This document shows, piece by piece, positions 25,806 through 33,507 of a stretch of DNA of 64,000 bases; position 1 is the first letter of the stretch; each line of letters opens with the position of its first letter. The notes under the pieces are model-generated. The model was not told the origin of the DNA, ran no database searches, and saw only the letters and a program-made list of their open reading frames with translations. Position numbers and translations under genes: made by a program. Source of the stretch: Lactobacillus sp. HBUAS51381 (GTDB lineage: Bacteria; Bacillota; Bacilli; Lactobacillales; Lactobacillaceae); NCBI RefSeq assembly GCF_012641095.1, contig NZ_JAAVSC010000013.1, forward strand, positions 1 through 64,000, written 5' to 3'.

Positions 25806-26038
25806 TTCAAAATATGCGATTGTTCAGCGTTTTAAAGCCTCCATATTAAGAAATTAATAGCGAATTTAGCCAAGATGTGATTTGTTTATAATGTAGTCTG
25901 TTATCTGTGGTAGGATGTTTAGGGGAGGTAACTTTTAGGGCTTATGGTTTAAGCTACTAAGTTATCACTACGCGATGACTATGTTAAAGACGCACCGACG
26001 ATAACAGACTGTCGGTAGTCACGAGGAGGAAGAGTAAC

Positions 26039-26425
26039 ATGATGGAAGCCAATAAGTTAGCCGTGGATGTTCAACGAATTCACCAGTTGAATTCATTGCT
26101 CCGTCCCTTTATTAAGCGACCAAGCAGCGGGGATGCAATTACGTTCGAACAATATCGGATTCTACACGAACTCGCAATGGAGAAGGTCAGCACCAGTGAA
26201 TTGGCACGGCGCCTCAACGTAGGTCAATCAATGATTTCAATTCAGATTAGCCGGTTATTAAATAACGGGTATATCGATGATGAAACGTTGGCCACAGACC
26301 GGCGTTACCACGTCTTTGAGATTACGACGCGTGGGCGGCGCATTGAAGAACACGTCAGTGACGTGCTCAACCAAGAGCTGCCAGAGCTGATTAAGCAACT
26401 GACCGAGGTTGTGAATGATCATTAA
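26039..26425 (+). CDS. MarR-family transcriptional regulator
   Basis: The 128-residue protein has a MarR winged-helix core: ITFEQYRILHELAMEKVSTSELARRLNVGQSMISIQISRLLNNGYID, followed by the wing DRRYHVFEITTRGRRIEEHV. The start follows GAGGAGGA with 8-nt spacing. A hairpin CCGAC/GTCGG (about 25995-26015) lies in the leader. It stands alone and ends at a strong terminator, so its target is not evident from the neighbours. Confidence 0.8.
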   Translation: MMEANKLAVDVQRIHQLNSLLRPFIKRPSSGDAITFEQYRILHELAMEKVSTSELARRLNVGQSMISIQISRLLNNGYIDDETLATDRRYHVFEITTRGRRIEEHVSDVLNQELPELIKQLTEVVNDH

Positions 26426-26430
26426 TGCGT

Positions 26431-26473
26431 TAACAAAAGAAGATGCAAGACGACTTGCATCTTCTTTTGTTGC
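26431..26473 (+). terminator. Strong terminator of the marR-like gene
   Basis: Perfect 18-bp stem AACAAAAGAAGATGCAAG / CTTGCATCTTCTTTTGTT with a 4-nt loop. Confidence 0.9.
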
Positions 26474-26481
26474 GCACAGCG

Positions 26482-26560
26482 GGGCTAGTGGGCAATCGAA
26501 AGACGACGTGTTGGGTGCTAGTGGGTGGCTAACCGGCGTTTGAACCCGCTAGCCCTTTTG
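26482..26560 (+). other. Long GC-rich hairpin of unknown role
   Basis: GGGCTAGTGGG (26482-26492) pairs with CCCGCTAGCCC (26545-26555), 11 bp with one G-T pair, followed by TTTT. The loop contains a second copy of GCTAGTGGG. Could be a second terminator or a small RNA. Confidence 0.4.
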
Positions 26561-26587
26561 CGACGCACCAGCGGTTGACTAAAGCGC

Positions 26588-26622
26588 AAAAAAAAGCCTG
26601 GACGCTCACGCCCAGACTCTGA
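26588..26622 (-). terminator. Terminator of the DUF2187-like gene
   Basis: On the minus strand GTCTGGGCG / CGTCCAGGC stem followed by TTTTTTTT. Confidence 0.85.
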
Positions 26623-26630
26623 TGGTTAAT

Positions 26631-26891
26631 TTATTCTGCTGCTTCAAGTGGTTCATCGTCCGGCTCAGCCAGTGGCTTGCCGGCCGCATCGACGAGTTGA
26701 AGCTCGCTGAAGCGGATGACCACTAAGTCACCGAAGGAATCAATCTTATCCGTTTCCTTCTTAGACAGTTGTTCAGGTTCAACTTTCACCAGAGCAGAAT
26801 GTTCGTAGATTTTGGTGATGGTCCCGTAGAATGGATCTGAGAAAAGTTCGGTCTTTTCACAAAACACCCGGTTGTCTTCGTGTAATGCCAT
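26631..26891 (-). CDS. DUF2187-like small protein (KOW-like)
   Basis: The 86-residue protein has a small beta-barrel pattern, FYGTITKIYEHSALVKVEP, followed by DLVVIRFSELQLVD, as in the DUF2187/YkvS family of Firmicutes. The C-terminal end is acidic (EPDDEPLEAAE). The open frame extends to 26897, but ATG 26891 lies 10 nt after GGGGGA and is preferred. Function unknown. Confidence 0.6.
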   Translation of the reverse strand: MALHEDNRVFCEKTELFSDPFYGTITKIYEHSALVKVEPEQLSKKETDKIDSFGDLVVIRFSELQLVDAAGKPLAEPDDEPLEAAE

Positions 26892-27028
26892 GAGCAATCG
26901 TCCCCCATAAAAGTAATTTATAACAGATTAAAGGTCACGTGCCCAAAAGTCAAGGGAATTTTACGAAAAACGTTAAATTGGTCAAATAATTCAGGGGAAA
27001 AGTTAGTCAATGAACAAATTAATTGGCA

Positions 27029-27628
27029 TTAGAGGCGCCGAAGCTGATCGATCCGGGACTGGGCGGTGAAATTCTGCAGGGATTCGGTCTGCTGGGCCAG
27101 TTTAGTGGCCAGTTCCGTTAGAAAGTTTAACTCCAGCTCGGTTAATGGCCGTTCGTTCTGAGCGGCGGTCAGGAGACCGTCCACAGCCGTCGTGAGTTGG
27201 GCGTTGGCGGCGAGCACCTGTTTAAAGGCCGCGGTCCCAGAAAGTCCCGGCAATCCGGTTGTTTTGAGATGGGTGGCCTGCGGCGTGGTGGCCGTCGTCG
27301 CTGGATCAGCGGTAGCGGCCCGCTGTGCTTGACGTTGAATCTTGGCCGGGGCCGGGGTGTTCACATCGAAATAGTAATAGACTTCGCGTGGCTTGACCGC
27401 GGCCTTTTTAATGCGGGGATCGATGGAAGGCGCAGCGGACACGGCTCCCATGACCACGGATTGGACGTAGCCGAGTTTACCCAACATTTCCCGGAGCTTA
27501 ACGGCTCGAATGCCACGAATACCGGGGAACATCTCCTCGGAAACCACCTCCGAAGTCTGATCATCCTGTAACCAAGTGATGATCTGTTGGCGAATCTTTG
27601 CTGCTTGACTGTTTTTCGTATTTGCCAT
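27029..27628 (-). CDS. Uncharacterised protein with winged-helix-like N-terminus
   Basis: The 199-residue protein begins MANTKNSQAAKIRQQIITWL. Residues 5-75 are a likely winged helix (SEEMFPGIRGIRAVKLREMLGKLGYVQSVVMG, VYYYFDV). A Pro/Ala/Thr-rich linker (about 80-115) leads to a helical C-terminal region (LNFLTELATKLAQQTESLQNF) that could form a coiled coil. ATG 27628 follows GATGGAGGC; the frame before it is open but unsupported. No family name can be given. Confidence 0.6.
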   Translation of the reverse strand: MANTKNSQAAKIRQQIITWLQDDQTSEVVSEEMFPGIRGIRAVKLREMLGKLGYVQSVVMGAVSAAPSIDPRIKKAAVKPREVYYYFDVNTPAPAKIQRQAQRAATADPATTATTPQATHLKTTGLPGLSGTAAFKQVLAANAQLTTAVDGLLTAAQNERPLTELELNFLTELATKLAQQTESLQNFTAQSRIDQLRRL

Positions 27629-27865
27629 TATGGGCCTCCATCGAAATTGCGTTATTACTAGTCGAATAATCAATAAATTTAGGGCCGGCTGACCAGCGGT
27701 GCGGCACTTGCGCGGGATCGCCCGAGTCCATTAATTACACTATTATTAATCATTGAAACATGTTTCCCCGTTCGCTGGCAAGGGGGATGCCTTAAGTTTT
27801 CGCAAATATCGTGAACAAATCCATCGTGGTTAATCTTTTTACAGTAAGTATGGTACAATCTAAGT

Positions 27866-28071
27866 ACATAGAGGAACTATTCTGGTGAAGCCGGGCCCCT
27901 CGTGGTTTGGCAAGGCTGACATCACCGTGCGCACGTAGGTTAATCATGGATGAATGAGCCGTGATTGTCGATGGCCACGGCACGTTTTCCAATCTTGATT
28001 GGCTACGGGCCGATAATGGAAGGGGCGCGTTGCCGCGACCCTTCCTTTTATTTTGGTGCCGTGGCCCGAAT
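27866..28071 (+). ncRNA. Candidate structured RNA or leader
   Basis: A TACAAT -10-like box at about 27854 precedes a run of paired segments: GGTGAAGCC with GGCT..CACC (about 27882-27926), AATCATGG with CCGTGATT (about 27940-27966), CCAATC with GATTGG, and a strong terminator-like stem GGAAGGGGCGCG / CGCGACCCTTCC followed by TTTTATTTT (about 28018-28056). GGCCACGGCAC (27972-27982) is also an exact complement of GTGCCGTGGCC (28060-28070) beyond the terminator, giving mutually exclusive folds. It could be a small RNA or an attenuating leader of the gene at 28101. No known family was matched by eye. Confidence 0.5.
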
Positions 28072-28100
28072 AGTTTCAATCAATTTAGGAGTGAACAATT

Positions 28101-28367
28101 TTGCACATTTTTAGAGATGAAAACGGGATTCGTCTGGTCGTATCCCACCAGCTCGGACATTACGCCGTCCATTTTGCGGAATACGCCCCCGAACAAGAAT
28201 TCGTGAATTACGGTCTGAGTAAGGATCGGCATGGCCGTTATCATCTGACCATCGAGAAGACGAATATAACCGAATTAGACCAACCTGTTTTTAAGAAGGA
28301 ATTGGTCTTCGGTGATCTTGGCGACAGCCTCACGCCGATTGACGGCGTCACGTTAATGTTGATCTAA
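28101..28367 (+). CDS. Small hypothetical protein
   Basis: The 88-residue protein (MHIFRDENGIRLVVSHQLGH) has alternating strands and one possible helix and is not recognised. TTG at 28101 is the start, with AGGAG 9 nt upstream. It lies directly behind the structured region at 27866-28071 and ends at a terminator, so it may be controlled by that RNA. Confidence 0.6.
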   Translation: MHIFRDENGIRLVVSHQLGHYAVHFAEYAPEQEFVNYGLSKDRHGRYHLTIEKTNITELDQPVFKKELVFGDLGDSLTPIDGVTLMLI

Positions 28368-28372
28368 TAGCA

Positions 28373-28408
28373 AGGACATCTCAGTCGGTGACTGGGGTGT
28401 TTTTTTGT
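28373..28408 (+). terminator. Terminator of the 28101 gene
   Basis: ACATCTCAGTC / GACTGGGGTGT stem with a 3-nt loop, followed by TTTTTTT. Confidence 0.85.
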
Positions 28409-28439
28409 TTCACCCTGAATTGCGCAAAAAAGACCGGAG

Positions 28440-28493
28440 CTTTTGGTTGCTAAATGTAACTATTAGTATTACAGTATAAGCGTAAACCAAAAG
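28440..28493 (+). promoter_or_regulatory. Inverted repeat around the promoter of the NAD-binding protein gene
   Basis: CTTTTGGTT (28440-28448) and AACCAAAAG (28485-28493) are perfect complements flanking TATTAGTATTACAGTATAAG, which holds a plausible -10. A redox-type regulator (HxlR/MarR-like) operator is one possible reading. Confidence 0.45.
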
Positions 28494-28510
28494 TAAAGGG
28501 GATAATCTTC

Positions 28511-29152
28511 ATGACAAACGTATTAGTACTAGGCGCCAATGGTAAGATTGCCAAGTTGGCAACAGCCCAGCTTTTAGACAATGACCAAAATCACCTCACA
28601 TTATTTTTGCGTAACGCACAACGCCTCGCGGACGCTGCCAGTGACCGGGTCACCGTATTTGAAGGTGACGCCAGCAGTGTTGCCAATCTGAAGTCGGCGA
28701 TGGCGGGTATCGATGTTGTTTATGCCAATCTGGCGGGCCACAACATTGAGGACGAGGCTAAAGCAGTGGTGGCGGCCATGGCGGCTAGTCACGTTAAGCG
28801 ACTAATCTGGATTTCAACGTTGGGTATTTACGATGAGGTCCCCGGTAACTTTGGCCGTTGGAACCACCAAATGTTGGACGGTGGGTACCTCGAAACCTAT
28901 GCGGCCGCAGCGAAGATCATTGAAGATTCCGATCTGGATTACACGGTGATTCGCCCGGCATGGTTGGACAACAAGGACGAGGTTGATTACGAAACCACGC
29001 AAAAGGGCGAAGCGTTCAAGGGGACCGAGGTTTCCCGGAAGAGCATTGCCGCTGTGGTGACGAAGCTGGTTGCCAATCCAACGGAAGCCGTTCGCGAATC
29101 ACTCGGGGTGAACAAGCCCAACACCGATGGTGACAAGCCAGCCTGGTATTAG
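28511..29152 (+). CDS. NAD(P)-binding atypical SDR (NmrA-like)
   Basis: The 213-residue protein has the Rossmann start VLVLGANGKIAKLATAQLL (GxxGxxA), then VTVFEGDASSVANLKSAM, VVYANLAGHN and RLIWISTLGIYDEVPG. This pattern is typical of the short atypical SDR (SDR_a5) proteins such as YwnB/NmrA-like in lactobacilli. It starts with ATG after AAAGGGGA. Likely a quinone- or redox-related NAD(P) sensor or oxidoreductase; the substrate is unknown. Confidence 0.8.
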   Translation: MTNVLVLGANGKIAKLATAQLLDNDQNHLTLFLRNAQRLADAASDRVTVFEGDASSVANLKSAMAGIDVVYANLAGHNIEDEAKAVVAAMAASHVKRLIWISTLGIYDEVPGNFGRWNHQMLDGGYLETYAAAAKIIEDSDLDYTVIRPAWLDNKDEVDYETTQKGEAFKGTEVSRKSIAAVVTKLVANPTEAVRESLGVNKPNTDGDKPAWY

Positions 29153-29437
29153 AATCGTTAGATGAGGGGTTAGGGACCGCGAAAATTAAAAAAATAATTT
29201 TCTTACTATAATTCCCCGTATGTCAGCGCTACGCTTCAACTCATCAAAAATGTAGATTCAAAAAGTGTGCATTGCAGATGGATTCGCGGTATAACTATGT
29301 TGTGTGTTGCGCAATGCCACACGACATTTGTGTCAGGTCTCACTTAAATTGGAATCAATTTACTAAGCACATCTCTGTGAAACTTTTCCTCCAAACAAGA
29401 ACCCATGGAATTTGCCTGGAATTGATTCATATGTTGC

Positions 29438-29477
29438 GATATCGCCACCGCTTTGAACGGGTTGGCGATATTTTTTT
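29438..29477 (+). terminator. Terminator in gene-free region
   Basis: ATATCGCCA / TGGCGATAT stem (9 bp) followed by TTTTTTTACC, with no annotated gene directly upstream. It may end a small RNA starting after 29210. Confidence 0.75.
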
Positions 29478-29553
29478 ACCTTTGAGAAAGGGCGTCCCTG
29501 CAACGTTTCGACGGAGGTGAGCAAAATTAATCGAGAAGTTATGGCTTTTCTAT

Positions 29554-29592
29554 TGCAAACGCTTACAACCCGTGTTACTATTATGTCACGGA
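29554..29592 (+). promoter_or_regulatory. cre site overlapping a promoter
   Basis: TGCAAACGCTTACA (29554-29567) fits the cre consensus at all fixed positions. TACTAT about 10 bp later could be a -10 box. The downstream 25-codon ORF (ATG 29611) is the only candidate product. Confidence 0.5.
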
Positions 29593-30428
29593 AAGGAATT
29601 AAAGGTTGTGATGGCATCACATGATCTAGTTGATTCAATGCTTTACGAAACTGATTTCCGTTTTCACGTAAGTCAGATTTACGAGTAGAGAAACCTGTAC
29701 CACAGAATGTTTAGACAACTCCGATAAACCTTCTAACGAACTCTGGTAGAGTCAAGTGACAAGTTCAAGAATGATGAATTAACTGAATATAGTGTCAGCT
29801 TAGCGCTTCACGTAAGCGCATGTGTTTAGAGACGTGTAGACAGTGTTACAAGCGTTAACTAGAGCTCGGATGTTACGGTGACAGAGGTCATGCAAGGATT
29901 TCAAGTAGAATCGTTAGAGCGTGTTCTGTTAGGGTAATGAAGGCATTAAGATTCACCGAAACAAACCAAAACGGTAGCCTGAAATAAAATATAGTATGAG
30001 TATACGGTTGCGTCAGTTGGTGCGAAATATGAGTTATGAGGCGATTAAGTATTAAGATGATTATGAAACGGGAATTACGTCACAACCTCCTTTCCGGAAG
30101 TTAGCGGACTTCAAGTTATCTCCATTCAACTTGAAGCCCGTTTTTATGACTTCTGGAGTAGGTTGTTCGACTCAACCAAGCTGTGGCGGGTTTAAAATAT
30201 GGTAAACCGCGTAAAACAGTTTGACAGTTTTGCTTCCCGGTGGTACGGTATTTGCAGTTAGATGATAGCGCTAACATATCGGGCAAAGTCGCTTAGTAAA
30301 TCCTTTTATGCTTTTGGGCGCCAGTTCGGCTAATTGCGGGGATGCCGGGGATTTGAGCCGCTCACTACCGCTGGTTAAGGGGCATAATGTTCGGAAATCG
30401 AGTTTCTCAGATTTCTTGCAATCAGCCA

Positions 30429-30457
30429 TTTACAGGCGCTCGCGGAAACGGTATATT
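30429..30457 (+). promoter_or_regulatory. Promoter of the phosphopentomutase-like gene
   Basis: TTTACA (30429-30434), 17-bp spacer, TATATT (30452-30457). The leader has an ACGTCC/GGACG hairpin before AAGGAG. Confidence 0.6.
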
Positions 30458-30522
30458 ATTACTAGACCGAAAAAACGTCCAGTAGATTTTGGAACGGACG
30501 CTGACCTAAGGAGTGAGAGTTG

Positions 30523-31347
30523 ATGGCCTTTCATCGCATTTTCGTGATTGATTTCGCTGGATTAGGACTGGGGGAAGCCCCGGACGCAAATCGCTTCCAG
30601 TCGGTCGGAACTGATACATTAGGTCATGTGGCGGTTAGTTGGTCGGGTAAACTAAATCTTCCAACATTACAGCGCTTGGGACTCGGAAACATTCGGGTTG
30701 GCCATCCGCTACTGGGGATTAATCCAGTTGCCGCACCAATGGGCTTCTACGGTCGCCTTCATATGGCCGCGCAGGATAATCATCCAGAAACAGGCCTACG
30801 TGAGATGTGGGATTATAACGGGCGGACCCGTACACAGAGTGTGTTGGCTACCTTACCCGAGGCGGGGTATCCCGTCACGATTGCCGCCCCATTTCTGAGT
30901 TACCTGCAAACCCAGGACGCCGCTGAGAAGGTTCAACTGGGGAGTAACCAGGAAGCCTTCCGTGTGTTCAATGAATTGTTGTACCGGCCGTCCTCGGGGA
31001 TGGCACTGATCATGTTGCCTGATTTCCGGTTTGCCGGGGAGCAGGGCGACACCGCAGCGTTCGGCGAGTCATTGATGGCCACCGACCAGGCACTGGGCCA
31101 GATTATTCATGACATGGGGGTCAATGATCTCCTGATTGTGACGGCCAGTCACGCAGTCGATCCCACCATTGCCGTGACGCCGACGCGGGAATATTTACCG
31201 GTGTTGGCCTATTCGGCATCGCGGCCAAGTACCCACGCGTTAGGCATTCGGCGCACGCTTGCCGATGTTGGCGCAACGGTTCTTGAGAACTTCGGTTTAG
31301 CGAGTCACGCGGCCGGACATAGCTTTTTAAATGAATTTACGCAGTAG
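30523..31347 (+). CDS. Shortened phosphopentomutase-like protein, probably not a mutase
   Basis: The 274-residue protein aligns by eye with DeoB: FVIDFAGLGLGEAPDA, VGTDTLGHVA, LNLPTLQRLGLGNI and a late TREYLPVLAY. DeoB is about 390 residues, so the cap domain is reduced. Key residues differ. The DTMTGH segment with the phosphorylated Thr reads NHPETG (86-91), the metal-binding ADHGNDP reads ASHAVDP (208-214), and TDHTREY reads TPTREY. Loss of the Thr and of Asp/His metal ligands argues against normal phosphopentomutase activity. ATG 30523 follows AAGGAG with 9-nt spacing. It precedes a nucleoside transporter gene, so a role linked to nucleosides is plausible. Confidence 0.7.
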   Translation: MAFHRIFVIDFAGLGLGEAPDANRFQSVGTDTLGHVAVSWSGKLNLPTLQRLGLGNIRVGHPLLGINPVAAPMGFYGRLHMAAQDNHPETGLREMWDYNGRTRTQSVLATLPEAGYPVTIAAPFLSYLQTQDAAEKVQLGSNQEAFRVFNELLYRPSSGMALIMLPDFRFAGEQGDTAAFGESLMATDQALGQIIHDMGVNDLLIVTASHAVDPTIAVTPTREYLPVLAYSASRPSTHALGIRRTLADVGATVLENFGLASHAAGHSFLNEFTQ

Positions 31348-31570
31348 AAGAAGTTTTGAACGAACCTTGAAAGGGGGTGAGGGTGCATCATCGTTAGGGG
31401 GTAACCACTAGGTTGCAAAGGTCAACGTCGAGTAGGCAACGATACATCTATTATTTTGCAATTTCACCATTCGCCGAAAACGTTGAAATCTAGGGTTACG
31501 AACTGATGCCGTTCGTTCGTAACAGAAGTTATGCGGTACATAATTTCTGCAGCCACATCGTGTCAACTTT

Positions 31571-31591
31571 TGTATGGCAAACGTCCATACA
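31571..31591 (+). promoter_or_regulatory. Perfect inverted repeat upstream of the CNT transporter
   Basis: TGTATGG (31571-31577) and CCATACA (31585-31591) are perfect complements with CAAACGT between them. A second perfect repeat GTTACGAAC..GTTCGTAAC lies at about 31494-31522. Likely operator for a nucleoside-responsive repressor; regulator unknown. Confidence 0.55.
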
Positions 31592-31626
31592 TCAAAGAAT
31601 AATATCGGAAAGAGGTATTTTGACCA

Positions 31627-32883
31627 ATGCTAGTCGCAGTCAATATTTTAGGGGTAATTGTTTACCTCGCCATCGCCTTCTTATTCTCAAAGAATAAGAA
31701 AAAAATCAACTGGAAATCAACTGGGATTGTTTTAATTCTTAACTTGGTTCTGGCTTGGTTCTTCACCAGTTTCTCAATCGGGCAAGACATCGTTAAGGGT
31801 GCCGCCGATGGATTCAACTGGTTGGTTCAAGTGGCTTATCAAGGGATCGTCTTTGCCTTGCCTAACTGGGTAACCCCAGAATTCGGTGGGACTGCTAAGT
31901 CGATGAACTTCATCACAAGTTCACTGCTGCCAATCTTATTGGTTGTTCCAATGTTCGATATCCTGACATACATCGGGGTATTGCCTTGGATCATCAAGTG
32001 GGTTGGTCGTGGCCTTTCCTTCATCACTGGACAACCTAAGTTCGAATCATTCTTCTCTGTTGAAATGATGTTCTTAGGGAACACTGAAGCCTTAGCCGTT
32101 TCTCAATTACAATTAAAGAGCATGCGTAAGGAACGTAACTTGACGCTTGCCATGATGTCAATGTCATGTATCACGGCCTCCATTCTGGGTGCATATACCC
32201 AAATGGTGCCTGGTCAATTTGTTCTGACGGCCGTTCCAATTAACATCTTGAACGCCATTATTGTAACGAACATGTTGAACCCTGTTGAAGTGGCACCTGA
32301 AGAAGATACCATCGCCAAAATCGGTGGTTCTAGCTCCGCTGCTGAAGCAGATGCTGTTGAAGACAACGGTAAGAAGGAACCATTCTTCTCATTCTTGGGT
32401 GATTCTATCCTGGGTGCCGGCCGTCTGATCTTGATCATCGCCGCCAACGTTATCGCCTTCGTTGCGTTAGCTGCATTGATTGACCGGATTCTTGAACTGT
32501 TCAACCCATGGTTATCTCTGGAACACATCTTAGGGATCATCATGTTCCCATTTGCTTGGTTAATGGGTCTGAACGTCCACGATGCCTTCGGCTTTGCCCA
32601 ATACATGGGGACTAAGCTGGTTACGAACGAATTCGTTGTCATGGGTAAGATTGCTTCTACCATCAACACTGATGCATTCTCCGCTCACTACCGTGCCATC
32701 TTGACTGTCTTCTTAACTTCCTTCGCGAACTTCTCAACTACTGGGATGATCATTGGTTGTTTCAAGGGGATCGTTGACCGTGAAAACAACGAATTGATTT
32801 CTAAGAACGTTGGCTACATGTTACTTTCCGGGATCTTAGTTTCCCTGCTTTCCGCCGGGATCGTTGGTCTCTTCGTTTGGTAA
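31627..32883 (+). CDS. NupC-type (CNT) nucleoside transporter
   Basis: The 418-residue membrane protein matches concentrative nucleoside transporters (about 400 residues): an N-terminal helix set, QVAYQGIVFALPNWV, SSLLPILLVVPMFDILTYIG, FESFFSVEMMFLGNTEALAVSQ, and a C-terminal ANFSTTGMIIGCFKGI. CNT proteins import nucleosides with protons or sodium. The start follows GAAAGAGG. High codon bias suggests strong expression. It fits with the nucleoside hydrolase and purine permease downstream. Confidence 0.88.
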   Translation: MLVAVNILGVIVYLAIAFLFSKNKKKINWKSTGIVLILNLVLAWFFTSFSIGQDIVKGAADGFNWLVQVAYQGIVFALPNWVTPEFGGTAKSMNFITSSLLPILLVVPMFDILTYIGVLPWIIKWVGRGLSFITGQPKFESFFSVEMMFLGNTEALAVSQLQLKSMRKERNLTLAMMSMSCITASILGAYTQMVPGQFVLTAVPINILNAIIVTNMLNPVEVAPEEDTIAKIGGSSSAAEADAVEDNGKKEPFFSFLGDSILGAGRLILIIAANVIAFVALAALIDRILELFNPWLSLEHILGIIMFPFAWLMGLNVHDAFGFAQYMGTKLVTNEFVVMGKIASTINTDAFSAHYRAILTVFLTSFANFSTTGMIIGCFKGIVDRENNELISKNVGYMLLSGILVSLLSAGIVGLFVW

Positions 32884-32920
32884 GATGTTCCACGCTTTAG
32901 ATAAGATTCAAGTTTAAAAA

Positions 32921-32955
32921 TTGATAGCCCAGGGCCGTTGGCTTTGGGCTATCTG
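32921..32955. terminator. Hairpin after the CNT gene, possible terminator
   Basis: GATAGCCCA / TGGGCTATC 9-bp stem. On the plus strand no T-run follows; on the minus strand TTTTT does, so its polarity is uncertain. Confidence 0.5.
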
Positions 32956-33079
32956 TGTCAAAAGCGCGCTTAATTAATGCCTTGATATTAGGATTTTAGT
33001 ACAGGCATTAGTGACCAATGAGCTGAATCAGTCAGTTTTGTTGGATGACGCGCGGCAGGCACAAGTTAATTGGTGAACA

Positions 33080-33296
33080 GCGGTTGGTCTCTTGCGGCAA
33101 GTCTGAGCCGTGAGGGCGGGCAAAATAGGCCCAGCCGTGAAAATTCTTTTAGCGGCTTGCCGCTTAGAGAATTGGTGCACTTGAAACTCGGTTTATAGAG
33201 GTTCAAGTGCAAGTCGGAAGACCACTCTGTGGCTTCCGGCGACCGTTCACAGCGTTCCGGCCTATTTTGACCGCCCGGTAAGGCGACTGGTTAACC
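33080..33296 (+). repeat. Multi-hairpin intergenic element, copy 1
   Basis: Outer stem: GGGCGG-gc-AAAATAGGCC (33114-33131) with GGCCTATTTT-ga-CCGCCC (33259-33276). Inside are hairpins AATTCT/AGAGAATT, GCACTTGAA/TTCAAGTGC (33177-33209) and GTCGGAAG-CCA/GG-CTTCCGGC, then the shared CACAGCGTTCC. The same order of stems, with different but still complementary bases, occurs at 47517-47690 and on the minus strand at 47096-47245. Confidence 0.7.
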
Positions 33297-33387
33297 ATAA
33301 CGTGGCAACATGCCGTTCACCATAACTTTTAACAAATGTTGTGTACAATGTAGCGAGACTAATTCGTAACTGTTCGGTTAGTCCGTA

Positions 33388-33488
33388 CGGGTGCCGACCT
33401 TCCTAGCTGGGAAGTGAAACCCAGCCAGATGCGTGAGACCATCTGGTTGCAAAGCCCGTTGAAGTTTGTGCGTCGGTGAACCGGCGCA
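33388..33488 (+). promoter_or_regulatory. Riboswitch-like leader of the purine permease gene
   Basis: CGGG (33388-33391) pairs with CCCG (33455-33458), enclosing two hairpins CTGGG/CCCAG (33407-33424) and CCAGAT/ATCTGG (33425-33446), a three-way junction. Downstream TGCGTCGGT/ACCGGCGCA (33469-33488) forms a stem just before the ribosome site. CCGAC (33394-33398) can instead pair with GTCGG (33472-33476), giving a switch. The purine-riboswitch core was not found. An extended -10 TGTGTACAAT lies near 33338-33347. Confidence 0.45.
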
Positions 33489-33507
33489 TCGAAAGATAGG
33501 GATTTTT

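Larger units (their letters stand above)
29153..30522. other. 1.37-kb region without a supported gene
   Basis: No open frame has a ribosome site together with family-like content. It holds a terminator (29438-29477), a cre-containing promoter (29554-29592), a 25-codon ORF at 29611-29688 behind AAAGG, and a hairpin GCGCTT/AAGCGC near 29803. It also has a terminator-like CTTCAAGTT/AACTTGAAG stem (30109-30136) and a promoter before 30523. The frame of the 25-codon ORF stays protein-like for ~330 bp through several stops (for example LVESSDKFKNDELTEYSV), so part may be a decayed gene. Confidence 0.5.

Noticed and set aside
29272-29520. 82-codon ORF in the gene-free region
   Set aside because: It runs through a strong terminator hairpin and has no ribosome site or recognisable domain.
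33388-33488. Classical purine riboswitch
   Set aside because: The conserved junction bases and the two kissing-loop sequences of that class are absent.
33466-33507. N-terminal extension of the purine permease
   Set aside because: The bases are part of the leader hairpin; the ribosome site and family length favour ATG 33508.
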